A stretch of 64,000 nt of DNA from Methylomicrobium lacus LW14. GTDB taxonomy: Bacteria; Pseudomonadota; Gammaproteobacteria; Methylococcales; Methylomonadaceae. The position numbers were made by a program, and so were the translations under genes. Every line of letters starts with the position of its first letter. The stretch's first letter is position 1. Below the pieces are notes generated by a model that saw only the letters and a list, made by a program, of their open reading frames with translations, was not told the DNA's origin and searched no databases. The DNA lies in assembly GCF_000527095.1 (NCBI RefSeq), contig NZ_AZUN01000001.1, positions 4,291,501 through 4,355,500 on the forward strand, given 5' to 3'. Positions 1 through 9,546 of the stretch are shown here, piece after piece.

Positions 1-259
1 CCTTTTTGAAAATGGGCGGATGGTTGAAATCAACGATTTGAAACGGAGCCGTTAAAGTTAAGGCGCTGTCTGCGGCTTAGACTCGCCGCTGGGCTTGAAA
101 AATTGACGGTAAACTAAACTTTTAACTGTGCGGCCAGTCTTTTGCTTGACGCGTTCATTTTAATGGCGGCAAACTTCAGTAAGCGGTATCATTTGCCTCA
201 TCGGGCGTGGGTTTGTCCCGATCCTGAAAAAGGCTTCATCGATTTTTAGAGATTTTTGT
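1..259. other. Left edge, no confident gene
   Basis: A short open frame on the plus strand (positions 2-55, ending ...LKRSR and then TAA) could be the 3' end of a gene that starts outside the window. It is too short to identify. The remainder up to the nqrM start shows no coding signal that I can support. Confidence 0.3.
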
Positions 260-445
260 ATGACTTATTTTTTAGTGACATTTGCGATCATGCTGGCGGT
301 AGTCATCCTGATGGCGGTAGGTGTGATGTTCGGTCGCCGCGCAATAAAAGGATCCTGCGGCGGTTTGAATTCCGGATCATGCGTTTGCGTTGAAAAATGC
401 GATAAAAGGAAAAAAATCGAGGCCGAACAGGCGTCGATCCAATAG
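260..445 (+). CDS. nqrM: NqrM, Na+-NQR maturation protein (DUF539)
   Basis: A 61-residue protein with one N-terminal membrane helix (about residues 4-25). It is followed by the family hallmark GRRAIKGSCGGL and a second cysteine group CVCVEKC. NqrM is needed to assemble the sodium-pumping NADH:quinone reductase and is thought to help deliver iron to the NqrD/NqrE site; the clustered cysteines fit that role. It is normally encoded just after the nqr operon or apbE, so those genes probably lie to the left of the window. The length is at the short end for the family. The ribosome binding site before the ATG is weak. Confidence 0.9.
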   Translation: MTYFLVTFAIMLAVVILMAVGVMFGRRAIKGSCGGLNSGSCVCVEKCDKRKKIEAEQASIQ

Positions 446-532
446 CCTTGATCGTGGTTGAATGCCGGGTATTTTGGCTTCGCTGCGGCTAAGGCCGAAA
501 TTGATAACACTGTTCATTGCAAGGAGTTCGTT

Positions 533-928
533 ATGCTGACCAAGATAGCTATAGCCGACTACATGACCAAACACGTGGTCAAATTGACGCCGAGTCTCAA
601 CGTCATCGATGCCGTGAAGACCATGATCGAGCACAAGATCACCTCCGCCCCCGTCGTGGACGCACAGGGCCATTTGCTCGGCATGTTTTCCGAAATGGAC
701 GGCATGAAGGTTTTCCTGGATGGCGTTTATAACCAGGGCATGAGCGGGAAGGTCGGCGATTACATGACCAAGAACCCGATCACGGTGCAGGCCGAATCCA
801 GCATCGTCGATCTGGCCGAAAAATTCCAGAATTTGCCGGTCAGAAGTTTTCCGGTTTTCGAAAACAACGAACTGGTCGGCATCATCAGCCGGACCGATTT
901 GCTAAGAGCGCTTGCTACGGCGCAATGA
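533..928 (+). CDS. CBS-domain pair protein
   Basis: A 131-residue cytoplasmic protein made almost entirely of two CBS motifs. Each begins with the typical V.DYMTK signature (about residues 6-60 and 76-130). CBS pairs bind adenosyl nucleotides and usually sense energy or redox state; the partner here is unknown. I chose the ATG at 533 because AAGGAG (521-526) sits six bases before it. An in-frame ATG at 458 would add 25 residues with no family similarity. Exonuclease I starts 13 bp downstream and may be cotranscribed. Confidence 0.85.
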   Translation: MLTKIAIADYMTKHVVKLTPSLNVIDAVKTMIEHKITSAPVVDAQGHLLGMFSEMDGMKVFLDGVYNQGMSGKVGDYMTKNPITVQAESSIVDLAEKFQNLPVRSFPVFENNELVGIISRTDLLRALATAQ

Positions 929-941
929 AGATGCGTAGGTC

Positions 942-2411
942 GTGACGGATCATTCATTCTATTGGCACGACTACGAAACGTTCGGTACGGACCCGCGCCG
1001 GGATAGACCCGTGCAGTTCGCGGGCGTCCGTACCGACCTGCAAGGCAACGCGATCGACGATCCCCTGGTCGTCTATCTGAAGCCGGCGGACGATAGCCTG
1101 CCGCATCCCGATGCCTGCCTGATTACCGGCATCACCCCGCAATCGGCCGAACAAAAAGGCATTTGCGAAGCCGAATTCATCCGCCAGATTCATCAGGAAA
1201 TCGCGCAGCCGAATACCTGCACCCTCGGTTACAATAACCTGCGTTTCGATGACGAAGTCACGCGCAACTGTCTTTACCGCAATTTTTACGATCCTTATGC
1301 CCGGGAATGGCAACACGGCAATAGCCGCTGGGATTTGATCGATGTGGTGCGGGCGGCGCGCGCCTTGCGTCCCGACGGGATTGCCTGGCCGCTCAATGAA
1401 GACGGCACGCCGACGCTTCGGCTCGATCGCCTGACCGTCGCCAATGCTCTCGCGCATGAGGCCGCGCATGACGCCTTGTCCGATGTGCAGGCGACGATCG
1501 CGCTCGCGCAATTGCTCAACCGAGTGCAGCCGAAGCTCTACCAATTTCTGTTTCAACATCGCGTCAAAACCGAGGCGCTGAGGCTGCTGCAAATCGGCAG
1601 CTATGAACCGGTCGTGCATGTCTCCGGCAAATATCCGTCGAGCCGGCATAGCCTGGCGATCGTGCTGCCGGTTGCCTGGCACCCGAGCAACAGTAACGGC
1701 GTGATCGTTTATGATCTGTCGGTCGATCCCGAACCGATGCTCGAACTGTCCGCCGAAGAGATCGGCCGGCGCCTTTTTACCGCGACCGAGGATTTGCCCG
1801 AAGGCGCCGCGCGCATTCCGCTGAAGACCGTCCACCTGAATAAATGCCCGGTATTGGCGCCGATTTCGGTGATCCGTCCGCCAGACGCCGAGCGTTTGGC
1901 GCTCGACTTGGCATCCTGCCATGCGCATATCGCGAAAATTAAAGCCGCGACAGGTCTCGCGGAGAAAATCGTACAGGTATTCAGCGCACCGTCAGGCTTC
2001 GAAACCGATACGGACCCGGATCTGACGATTTATCAGGGCGGATTTTTTTCGGACGAAGACAAGCGCAAAATGACTCGCCTGCGCTCGATGACCCCGGAAC
2101 AACTGGCCGCCTCGACGCTGACTTTTGCCGATCCCCGCCTGCCCGAAATGCTGTTCCGCTACCGCGCGAGAAACTACCCGGAATCGCTGAATGCCGAAGA
2201 GCAGGAGCGCTGGCGGCAGTTCTGCATCGACCGCCTGACCGGCCTGAAGCCCGGCGCCGGGATTACGTTTGAGCACTATTTTGCCCGCCTTCGGCAATTG
2301 AAAAACGACGCTGCGGATGAAGCGGTGCTGGCCGCCCTGGAGTCCTATGCGCTTGAAAAGATGCGGTCTTTAGGTATTGAAAATTCCACGGTCGAGTCGC
2401 TGACCGCCTAA
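942..2411 (+). CDS. sbcB: Exodeoxyribonuclease I
   Basis: A 489-residue 3'-5' single-strand DNA exonuclease, close to the 475 residues of the E. coli enzyme. The DEDDh exonuclease motif I reads DYETFGTDPRRDRP (D-x-E at residues 10-12). Later motifs LGYNNLRFDDE and HDALSDVQATIALA supply the remaining acidic residues and the histidine. The C-terminal half carries the SH3-like and helical parts typical of ExoI. It acts in recombination and mismatch repair and suppresses recBC defects. The start is GTG at 942, 13 bp after the CBS gene, with only a poor ribosome binding site. Confidence 0.93.
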   Translation: MTDHSFYWHDYETFGTDPRRDRPVQFAGVRTDLQGNAIDDPLVVYLKPADDSLPHPDACLITGITPQSAEQKGICEAEFIRQIHQEIAQPNTCTLGYNNLRFDDEVTRNCLYRNFYDPYAREWQHGNSRWDLIDVVRAARALRPDGIAWPLNEDGTPTLRLDRLTVANALAHEAAHDALSDVQATIALAQLLNRVQPKLYQFLFQHRVKTEALRLLQIGSYEPVVHVSGKYPSSRHSLAIVLPVAWHPSNSNGVIVYDLSVDPEPMLELSAEEIGRRLFTATEDLPEGAARIPLKTVHLNKCPVLAPISVIRPPDAERLALDLASCHAHIAKIKAATGLAEKIVQVFSAPSGFETDTDPDLTIYQGGFFSDEDKRKMTRLRSMTPEQLAASTLTFADPRLPEMLFRYRARNYPESLNAEEQERWRQFCIDRLTGLKPGAGITFEHYFARLRQLKNDAADEAVLAALESYALEKMRSLGIENSTVESLTA

Positions 2412-2761
2412 GGGTTCGCTCAAAGTTAACTTCCTTAAATTCAGCCGCATCGAAATGCGGCTAATACCCTCCTGCACCACTTGGGATTTCTGGGAACTCG
2501 GCCGGATTTATTGACGAGATAAAGTCAACTTATAATATAAGTTAATCATTCATGCGTCTGCTGGTGTGTTTTCTCTGCTGCCTAGCTCGAAAATAGGTAT
2601 CGATAATCTCTATCACTCATCCAAGTCATAGTAAAAACGTTAGAAAATGACTGGTAAATAAAATACGTTTCTTTTGTGGTTTGATTCAGATTGCATTCAG
2701 CTAGCAATCACTAAGATCAAGTCCGGGCCCCGATCCGAATTTTTTCTTCCATCAATCCCAC
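2412..2761. other. Intergenic region, likely promoter of DUF6600 gene
   Basis: A 350-bp gap without a gene. It holds a TTGACG hexamer (2511-2516) followed 16 bp later by TAATAT (2533-2538), a plausible sigma-70 promoter for the downstream exported protein. The remainder is A+T rich and otherwise featureless to my reading. Confidence 0.4.
2527..2543. promoter_or_regulatory. Palindrome over putative -10
   Basis: AACTTATA-A-TATAAGTT is a perfect 8+1+8 palindrome that overlaps the putative -10 element. That position would suit an operator, but A+T-rich palindromes can also arise by chance. Confidence 0.3.
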
Positions 2762-4801
2762 ATGAGTAGGTATTTTATGCAAGCTCTTTTTTCTATACGA
2801 TGGGTTTTTCGAATTTTGCTATTGGCCGTTATGCTCGGGTTGTCGGTGGCCCGAACGGCGCAGGCCAATATCGAGCACAGCGATGCGGTGGTGATGTTTT
2901 ACACCGATTTGTCACCCTACGGTAACTGGGAAGAACAACCGGTTTTCGGTAAGGTTTGGTATCCGCGAGATATTCCGGGGGATTGGATGCCTTATACCAT
3001 TGGCTATTGGGTGTATACAGATATCTATGGCTGGTTATGGGTCGCCGAATCGGCGTGGGGCGACATCACCGAGCATTATGGGCTTTGGATGAGGGATGAT
3101 CAGGATCATTGGTTCTGGGTGCCGGACAAAATTTGGGGGCCAGGATGGGTCGAATGGCGGGAAGGAGATGATGAAATAGGGTTCACGCCATTGCAGCCTA
3201 TTCCTGTTGATGTCGATTCGTTAGCTCCGAGATGTTGGGTTTTTGTTCGTAAGCATGATTTTCCTCATCATCCCCATCATCATAAGTCGAAAACGAAATT
3301 TATCGATCCAAGAAAAAACCCGGATCTGATCAGACGGACGCATGCGTTGGAGCCGCCGACCGTGCTGGATCGGCGCCCCTTCAATCGCGGCGTGTCGCCC
3401 GAAAAGATCGCACGAGCAACCGGTCGCAGGGTCATTCCCCTCGATCCCAAGGTTGTGACAGGCCCCGGCGAACTGGCCGTACGAAAGAAGCGCGCCGCAA
3501 AAGAGAATGCGCCGATCATTTATCGGCCTATCGATATTCCGCTCACGCTCGACGCGATCCGCGACCAGGAGTTGCGCGCGAAAGGTTTTGCCGAAAAGAA
3601 GGCCCGGCTTTCTATAGAACCGAAAGAGGCGTCGGCGGAGGAACAAACCGGCGAACCAAACCAGTCGGCCAAGCCTGCGGAGAAACTCGGAGGGACTGAC
3701 CTTCGAAGAAGCAAGAGGCAAACCGAAATATCTAAGCCAGAATCTTCCGCGTTAGATTCGGCGCAAGGCAGCAAGGAGCCTGCGAAGGCCGAAGAGAAAA
3801 TAAAAGCGGACAATGTGGCGCCAAGGGACAGCCGGGCGGTCGATCCGGAAAGCCGGAAGTCTGAAGAGCAGGGATCAGTGGAGCGGGATAGGGAACGCCT
3901 GCGCGAAAATATCGACCCGCAACAAGCCGAACCGAAGGCAAGCCTGCCGCGCGAAGACAGTCTTCACGAATCGCCGTCTTCCCGCCAGGACCCTGAGCCT
4001 TCATCATCCGGAGAGGCGTCCGGCTTAAATGGATCAAGCCCGTCGACAGTCAATGAACCGAGTTCGGCTTCATCATCGGTGGACGGGACGAATTCAGCGC
4101 CGGCTCCATCATCGGCGAATGACCCGAGTCTGACACCGCCGGCTTCGTCACCGTCGACTGAATCGAGCCCAACGCCGTATTCGTCATCGTCGACTGAATC
4201 GAGCCCAACGCCGTATTCGTCATCGTCGACTGAATCGAGCCCAACGCCGTATTCGTCACCGTCGACTGAATCGAGTTCAACGCCGTCTTCGTCTACGTCG
4301 TACGACTCGAGTTCATCGTCGTCCCCGTCTACGTCGTACGACTCGAGTTCATCGTCGTCCCCATCTACGTCGTACGACTCGAGTTCATCGTCGTCCCCGT
4401 CTACGTCGTACGACTCGAGTTCATCGTCGTCCCCGTCTACGTCGTACGACTCGAGTTCATCGTCGTCCCCAGCTACGTCGTCTGAATCGAGTTCATCGTC
4501 GTCTCCATCTACGTCGTATGAGTCGAGTTCATCTTCGTCTTCGGCTACGTCGTATGACTCGAGCTCATCGTCGTCTCCGTCTACGTCGTATGACTCGAGC
4601 TCATCGTCGTCCCCGTCTACGTCGTCTGAGTCGAGTTCATCATCGTCGTCTGAGTCGAGCTCTGCGCCCACTCCAGCTCCGGTGTCCGAGCCGAGCCCGC
4701 CGCTACCGCCTCCCGTAGAGTCTCATCCTCAGGAGTCGACTTCCAGTTCCAGCAGTAGCTCATCAGAAGAACATAAACATGAAAAAAAGCATCATGATTA
4801 A
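2762..4801 (+). CDS. Exported DUF6600-type protein with Ser/Asp repeat tail
   Basis: A 679-residue protein with an N-terminal signal peptide (hydrophobic to about residue 32, then AQA). The DUF6600-type domain follows at about residues 38-160. It is rich in repeated Trp/Tyr/Gly motifs of the kind GYWVYTDIYGWLWV and LWMRDDQDHWFWVPDKIW. A charged linker (about 190-430) leads to a long serine-rich tail (about 430-665) and a His/Lys-rich end (HKHEKKHHD). The tail is built from 36-nt units. The family occurs in outer-membrane or surface settings of proteobacteria and its biochemical role is unknown. The start may be ATG 2762 or ATG 2777. The next gene is a paralogue of the same domain. Confidence 0.75.
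   Translation: MSRYFMQALFSIRWVFRILLLAVMLGLSVARTAQANIEHSDAVVMFYTDLSPYGNWEEQPVFGKVWYPRDIPGDWMPYTIGYWVYTDIYGWLWVAESAWGDITEHYGLWMRDDQDHWFWVPDKIWGPGWVEWREGDDEIGFTPLQPIPVDVDSLAPRCWVFVRKHDFPHHPHHHKSKTKFIDPRKNPDLIRRTHALEPPTVLDRRPFNRGVSPEKIARATGRRVIPLDPKVVTGPGELAVRKKRAAKENAPIIYRPIDIPLTLDAIRDQELRAKGFAEKKARLSIEPKEASAEEQTGEPNQSAKPAEKLGGTDLRRSKRQTEISKPESSALDSAQGSKEPAKAEEKIKADNVAPRDSRAVDPESRKSEEQGSVERDRERLRENIDPQQAEPKASLPREDSLHESPSSRQDPEPSSSGEASGLNGSSPSTVNEPSSASSSVDGTNSAPAPSSANDPSLTPPASSPSTESSPTPYSSSSTESSPTPYSSSSTESSPTPYSSPSTESSSTPSSSTSYDSSSSSSPSTSYDSSSSSSPSTSYDSSSSSSPSTSYDSSSSSSPSTSYDSSSSSSPATSSESSSSSSPSTSYESSSSSSSATSYDSSSSSSPSTSYDSSSSSSPSTSSESSSSSSSESSSAPTPAPVSEPSPPLPPPVESHPQESTSSSSSSSSEEHKHEKKHHD
4153..4656 (+). 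repeat. Fourteen in-phase 36-nt coding repeats
   Basis: Fourteen consecutive 36-bp units start at 4153 and keep an exact 36-nt period. The first four encode an S-T-E-S-S-P-T-P-Y type unit and the later ones a S-Y-D-S-S-S-S-S-S-P type unit. Individual units differ by a few bases. They lie wholly within the upstream DUF6600 gene. Such arrays are prone to copy-number change, which would only lengthen or shorten the tail because 36 is a multiple of three. Confidence 0.9.
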
Positions 4802-5027
4802 TCGGCATTGTCTTATGCTTTGAACGGCGGGAAAGGGATCATGGCGGGATGGAACCGCTTTGCCAGGGACGGCAAATTTTCTGCTCGGCGTGAATGACGC
4901 CGCTGCTTGCACAAATCTCGGTTTTCGAGTCCGGCCTTGGAAAGAAACGGCGTCTTGCCGGTAAACCAACGGCGCTTTTTGGCTGTCTCTATTGAAATCG
5001 AATAAAAGCGTCCAGGAGTCGTTATTT

Positions 5028-6986
5028 ATGCACAGTCGTTTGTCATTAGGATGGTTATGCAAGGCGCTGATTTTGGCGCTGTTGCTCAGTTTACCGCTCG
5101 TCCGCCCTGCGGAGGCGAATCATCTCCGAAACGATGCCTCCAGGCTGTTTTATTTAAAGCTGGCGCCATACGGAACCTGGGTGCATCACCGTATCTACGG
5201 CAGGGTTTGGTTTCCGCGCAATATGCCGGAGTATTGGCGCCCGTATCAGGAGGGTTACTGGGCTTACACCCATGATTACGGCTGGCTGTGGGTATCGGAT
5301 TGGGTCTGGGGCTGGGCGACCGACCATTACGGCCGCTGGGTGTGGGATGACTGGTACGGATGGATTTGGGTGCCGGGCGCGGTGTGGTCGCCGGCCTGGG
5401 TCGTCTGGCGTTATGGCGACGGTTACGTGTCCTGGGCGCCGCTGCCGATCCAATATATCTGGAACCCGTATGCCAGCTATACGACCACGTATTTTAATTT
5501 CGATCGTTACATCTATTGGGATTGCTGGGTGACGACCCACGAACGCGATTTTCCGCGCCGAAATAAACCGCGCAAATTCCTTCCGCCCAAAATGAACCGC
5601 GAGATTCTGCATAGAACCCGCTATGCCGACCCACTGATCGTGCATAACCGGAACATCGTCAATCAGGGTATACCGCTACAGTGGATCGAACGGGCGACGG
5701 GTTCGTCGATCAAGCCTGTTGCTCCGGCGGTCGTGCTGGAGCCCGGTGATAATAGGCCAAGAGAGCGCCAGAAAAGAGGTCGCGAAGAAGTCAGGATTTA
5801 TCGGCCCATTGACAATCAACCGACAGTCGAGACGATCCGCGACGAAGCGGAGTCTGACAAGGCATTGGCGGAGAGAATCGATGTGCATAGGCAATTATCG
5901 TCCGATCGCGAGAGCCCATCGGGCGAAAATCTTGAACCCAGACGCTCGGGCCGTTTAACCGGCCGCCCCAAACCTCCCGATGTTCAGGAAGCGGAAATGC
6001 CGCAAACCGCGCCGACTTTTCTGACCTTGCCCGACATGCAGGAAACGTTGCAGGCGGAGCCAGGTCAGGATGAAACTGTCGATCGGCGAAAAAATGGTTT
6101 GGGCCGAGTGCAACGCCAGGAACAGGAGAACGTGCCTGAACAGCCCATGCGCATTGAAGAAAGGCTGCAAATCGCTCCGCAAGGGCAGGAGAGTGAGTCG
6201 GTTGGACGGCATGGAAATCGAGGTTATGAACCCGCTATGCAGGAAAACCAGCAGCAATTGGAGCTGGAGAGGCAGCAACAGGCCGAAGAAGAGCGCATGC
6301 GACAGGAAGAAGGTCCGCGCGAGCAGCAACGCCAATTGGAACGCGAACAGCAGGCCGAGCAGGAGCGCATGCAGCAGGAGGCAGTCGGCCGACAGGAAGA
6401 AGGCGCGCATCAGCATCGAGAGAATAGGGGGTGGCGTCAGCAAGATGTACAGGAACCTGAACAGCAAGAGATCGTTCCGCAACCGCCGAGGGAAACCGAA
6501 AACCGGCAACAGGTCGAGGAAGGGCGTATGCGGCAGGAGGTGATCCGGCAACAGGAAGAAACCGTGCGCGAACAGCAGTTGGAAGCGGAGCGGCAGCAAC
6601 AAGCCGAGCAGCAACGCATGCAGCGGGAGGCGATCCGGCAACAGGAAGATGCCGTGCGTGTACAGCAACTGCAAATGGAGCGTCAGCAACAGGGCGAACA
6701 GGAACGCATGCAGCAGGAGGCGATCCGTCAGCAGGAAGAAGCCGTGCGTGAACAGCAACTGCAAATGGAGCGTCAGCAACAGGCCGAACAGGAGCGCATG
6801 CAGCAGGAAGCGGTTCGCCAGCAACAGGAGGAAATGGCGCGTCAGCAGCAGTTAGAAATGGAACGCCAACGGCAAACGATTCAACAGCAGCAAAACGAAA
6901 TGCGTCAGCCGGAGACTATGCGGCAAACCGAGCCGGGCGGCGGTCGCGGCAGAGTGGGGCGGGGATTTGGCAGAGGCAGAGAGTAA
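5028..6986 (+). CDS. Exported DUF6600-type protein with Gln/Glu coiled-coil tail
   Basis: A 652-residue protein with a signal peptide ending near RPAEA (residues 24-28). The DUF6600-type domain at about residues 30-150 has repeated W/Y/G motifs such as GYWAYTHDYGWLWVSDWVWG and YGWIWVPGAVWSPAWV. After a polar linker, about residues 400-635 form a Gln/Glu/Arg-rich region expected to be a long coiled coil, and the end is Gly/Arg-rich (GGGRGRVGRGFGRGRE). The start is ATG 5028, which has CAGGAG (5013-5018) nine bases upstream. The sequence is clearly paralogous to the preceding gene over the N-terminal domain but unrelated in the tail. Confidence 0.75.
   Translation: MHSRLSLGWLCKALILALLLSLPLVRPAEANHLRNDASRLFYLKLAPYGTWVHHRIYGRVWFPRNMPEYWRPYQEGYWAYTHDYGWLWVSDWVWGWATDHYGRWVWDDWYGWIWVPGAVWSPAWVVWRYGDGYVSWAPLPIQYIWNPYASYTTTYFNFDRYIYWDCWVTTHERDFPRRNKPRKFLPPKMNREILHRTRYADPLIVHNRNIVNQGIPLQWIERATGSSIKPVAPAVVLEPGDNRPRERQKRGREEVRIYRPIDNQPTVETIRDEAESDKALAERIDVHRQLSSDRESPSGENLEPRRSGRLTGRPKPPDVQEAEMPQTAPTFLTLPDMQETLQAEPGQDETVDRRKNGLGRVQRQEQENVPEQPMRIEERLQIAPQGQESESVGRHGNRGYEPAMQENQQQLELERQQQAEEERMRQEEGPREQQRQLEREQQAEQERMQQEAVGRQEEGAHQHRENRGWRQQDVQEPEQQEIVPQPPRETENRQQVEEGRMRQEVIRQQEETVREQQLEAERQQQAEQQRMQREAIRQQEDAVRVQQLQMERQQQGEQERMQQEAIRQQEEAVREQQLQMERQQQAEQERMQQEAVRQQQEEMARQQQLEMERQRQTIQQQQNEMRQPETMRQTEPGGGRGRVGRGFGRGRE
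6250..6840 (+). repeat. Imperfect ~90-nt coding repeats (Gln-rich)
   Basis: The coiled-coil part of the second DUF6600 gene consists of degenerate units of roughly 30 residues. Each unit has the form ERMQQEAIRQQEEAVREQQ followed by LQMERQQQAEQ. The last copies (6615-6830) are nearly identical, which suggests recent duplication. Confidence 0.75.
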
Positions 6987-7200
6987 AGCGAATGTCCGCT
7001 GTTGACCGGATGGCGGAGAACGCCATCCGGTTTCCTGATGTGTATTTCTTTCTAAATTCAAATGGCATTGGCGCAAATTTTTATTATTGATAATCGCGTC
7101 ACATAACCAAAACATCGTTTGTTTTAGAAAAAAGTAAGCCGTGTAGACTTATCCGATAAGCAATTTAGCTAGAACCCATTGTTAATCGGAACCAGGGGAA

Positions 7201-9525
7201 ATGTCATTTATGCATCAGAAAAATTTTTATTTGTCCGCAGCCGCCATGCTCGCCTTGTTGACTGGGCTCAACGATACCGCGATCGCCAACCCGGGAGCGG
7301 GTCGGATGTATGGAAAAGACGCCCCTTTCAAGATCCGGGATCTGCCGGCGCAAAGCCAATTACGGAAGGCGCTCGAAAAACTTCCCTCGACGGCTAAGAC
7401 AAAAGCGATGAAGAGGCTGCATGAATTCTCATTTCCTGCGAACGATGCAAATACGTTACAGGTGGATCAGGACGGCGGCGTGTATTATATCGAGGCCGTA
7501 ACGCCTGAGCCGGGGGCTAGCAGCTCAATGACGGCGGAAGTCTCAGCCGCCGCAGCATTGCCGGCGACCGGCGTATTTAAGCTGCACAGTCTGCCAGGCG
7601 CTTCAAGAACAGTGTTTCTGGATTTTGATGGTCATGTGATTAGCGGCACGGCCTGGAATTCGACTAATCCGACTTTAACCGCGGTGCCCTACGATACTGA
7701 CGGCGATGCCAGTGCTTTCAGCGATAACGAACTCAATCGAATCCATGAGATCTGGCATCGGGTTGCCGAGGATTTTGAGCCTTTCAATATCGACGTCACC
7801 ACAGAAGTACCCGCCGCATTTGGGCCTACGGTCGGCCGGGTGCTGATTACCCAGGATGTCGATCAATATGGTCTGGCGATGCCGTCCAAAGGAGCTGGCG
7901 GTGTCGCCTATGTCAACGTTTTCGGCCGCAGTGATTATGTCAGCAAATATTCGCCCGCACTGGTTTATTACAATAATTTGGGATTGGCTTCCACGGCCGA
8001 AGCCAGCTCACACGAATTCGGCCATAATCTGGGGCTCTCTCACGATGGCACAAGCACGGCGGGCTATTATACTGGTCTAGGCAGCGGCAATTCGTCCTGG
8101 GCGCCGATCATGGGAGCCAGCTATTACAAGAATGTGACGGAATGGAGCAAGGGGGAATACCCGGATGCCAATAATACGCAGGATGACATCGGCATCATCG
8201 CCACGAAACTGACGTTTAAAGCGGACGATCATGGCAATACGAATGACGTAGCCAGTCTGCTTGCCGTTGAAAGCGACGGCAGTATTTTGGCAACCACCCC
8301 CCAAGACGATCCAGGAAATACTGTCCCAGACAATAAAGGCATTATCGAAACGCAAGGCGATATTGATGTGTTTGCCTTGGATGTCGGAGCCGGCGCTGTG
8401 AATATTGCTGTCACACCGGCATGGGCGGTGGCGATCCCCCATCCCGATGTGACAGGCACGCTAATACGAGCCGCGAATTTGGACGTCAAGGCAACGCTCT
8501 ACGATGCATCGGGTTTTGAAATAAGCACCAGCGATCCGCTTGACAATACGAACGCCGTGATTAATACATCGGTCAGCGCGGGGCGGTATTATCTTGCGAT
8601 CACCGGTGTAGGCAATGCGTCGACCCCTTATTCCAGCTATGGCAGTCAGGGCGAATTTTTCATTACCGGTACCGTGCCGCCTGTGAGTGACACTACGCCG
8701 CCGACTCCTAATCCGAGCTGGCAAACGGTCCCGACCGCGCAAAACGATACGAGTATCGCTATGGCGGCAACAGTGGCAAGCGATGTGTCCGGTGCCGTTG
8801 AGTACCAGTTTTTATGTGTTGCCGGCGGTACCGGCTGCGTTAATAGCGCCTGGCAGACCAGCCCCAATTATGTGATCAGCGGTTTGGCGCCGGCAACCTC
8901 TTATACCTTTCAGGTCAGGGCGCGCGATGCTTTCGATAACCAAACGCCAGCTTCATCTCCGGCGACTGCCACAACGGCTGCGTCCATTAATCCGAATCTC
9001 GTCGCAAATGATGATACGGCCAGCGTGGAGGAAGACGGCGCGACGATCATTCCGGTATTGAGCAACGATTCCGTGAGTGGCGGTAATAGCCTCTCCATCG
9101 TCTCGGTCGGAACCCCGGGGCATGGAGTGGCCACCAACAATAATGACGGCACCCTTACCTATAAACCGAGTGCCAATTTCTACGGCAGCGATAGCTTTAC
9201 CTATACCATTTCAGACGGTGTTGGCGGTTCCGCGTCGGCAACGGTAGCTATCATCGTAAATCCGGTCAATGATGCGCCGGTTGCAGTGAATGATACGGCA
9301 ACGGTTCGCGTAAAAAGGACCGTCAGCATCAAGGTATTGAGTAACGATACGGATGTCGATGCCGATAAATTGGTTATTGTTTCGACCACGAAAGGAACGA
9401 TCATCAATGGTCAAACCCTATCCTATACGGGCGCCGCGGTAGGAACGGATACCTTCGCCTATACCGTCAGCGATGGCAAGGGCGGTCTTGCCTCGGCAAA
9501 CGTAACGGTTACGGTGAAGAGATGA
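7201..9525 (+). CDS. Secreted zinc metalloprotease with FN3 and cadherin-like repeats
   Basis: A 774-residue exported protein. A signal peptide (about 1-30, ending AIAN) is followed by a propeptide-like stretch. The catalytic domain has the zinc motif HEFGHNLGLSHD (His271, Glu272, His275, His281), typical of metzincin-like peptidases. A later region (about 345-490) resembles a pre-peptidase C-type beta domain. About 500-595 reads as fibronectin type III, and two Ig/cadherin-like (VCBS-type) modules lie at about 600-685 and 690-774, each beginning A-x-D-D-T-A/x-V. It probably degrades extracellular or cell-envelope protein; the substrate is unknown. Alternative starts are ATG 7201 and ATG 7210, both close to AGGGG at 7193-7197. 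Confidence 0.8.
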   Translation: MSFMHQKNFYLSAAAMLALLTGLNDTAIANPGAGRMYGKDAPFKIRDLPAQSQLRKALEKLPSTAKTKAMKRLHEFSFPANDANTLQVDQDGGVYYIEAVTPEPGASSSMTAEVSAAAALPATGVFKLHSLPGASRTVFLDFDGHVISGTAWNSTNPTLTAVPYDTDGDASAFSDNELNRIHEIWHRVAEDFEPFNIDVTTEVPAAFGPTVGRVLITQDVDQYGLAMPSKGAGGVAYVNVFGRSDYVSKYSPALVYYNNLGLASTAEASSHEFGHNLGLSHDGTSTAGYYTGLGSGNSSWAPIMGASYYKNVTEWSKGEYPDANNTQDDIGIIATKLTFKADDHGNTNDVASLLAVESDGSILATTPQDDPGNTVPDNKGIIETQGDIDVFALDVGAGAVNIAVTPAWAVAIPHPDVTGTLIRAANLDVKATLYDASGFEISTSDPLDNTNAVINTSVSAGRYYLAITGVGNASTPYSSYGSQGEFFITGTVPPVSDTTPPTPNPSWQTVPTAQNDTSIAMAATVASDVSGAVEYQFLCVAGGTGCVNSAWQTSPNYVISGLAPATSYTFQVRARDAFDNQTPASSPATATTAASINPNLVANDDTASVEEDGATIIPVLSNDSVSGGNSLSIVSVGTPGHGVATNNNDGTLTYKPSANFYGSDSFTYTISDGVGGSASATVAIIVNPVNDAPVAVNDTATVRVKRTVSIKVLSNDTDVDADKLVIVSTTKGTIINGQTLSYTGAAVGTDTFAYTVSDGKGGLASANVTVTVKR

Positions 9526-9546
9526 GATGAGATGAGATGACCGGAT

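Noticed and set aside
4153..4656. 36-nt direct repeats that could suggest a CRISPR array
   Set aside because: The repeats are directly adjacent with no spacers, lie within a coding frame and vary between units. No cas genes are near.
3964..4671. 235-codon minus-strand open frame rich in Asp/Glu/Val
   Set aside because: It is the antisense of the serine-rich 36-nt repeats. Periodic sequence keeps the opposite strand free of stops. The plus-strand gene has the signal peptide and domain.
5955..6824. 289-codon minus-strand Leu/Phe-rich open frame
   Set aside because: It is the shadow of the Gln-codon-rich coiled-coil region and lacks a ribosome binding site.
9521..9540. Four GATGA units spanning the protease stop codon, possible phase-variable tract
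   Set aside because: Every frame of the repeat contains TGA, so a change in unit number would barely alter the protein.
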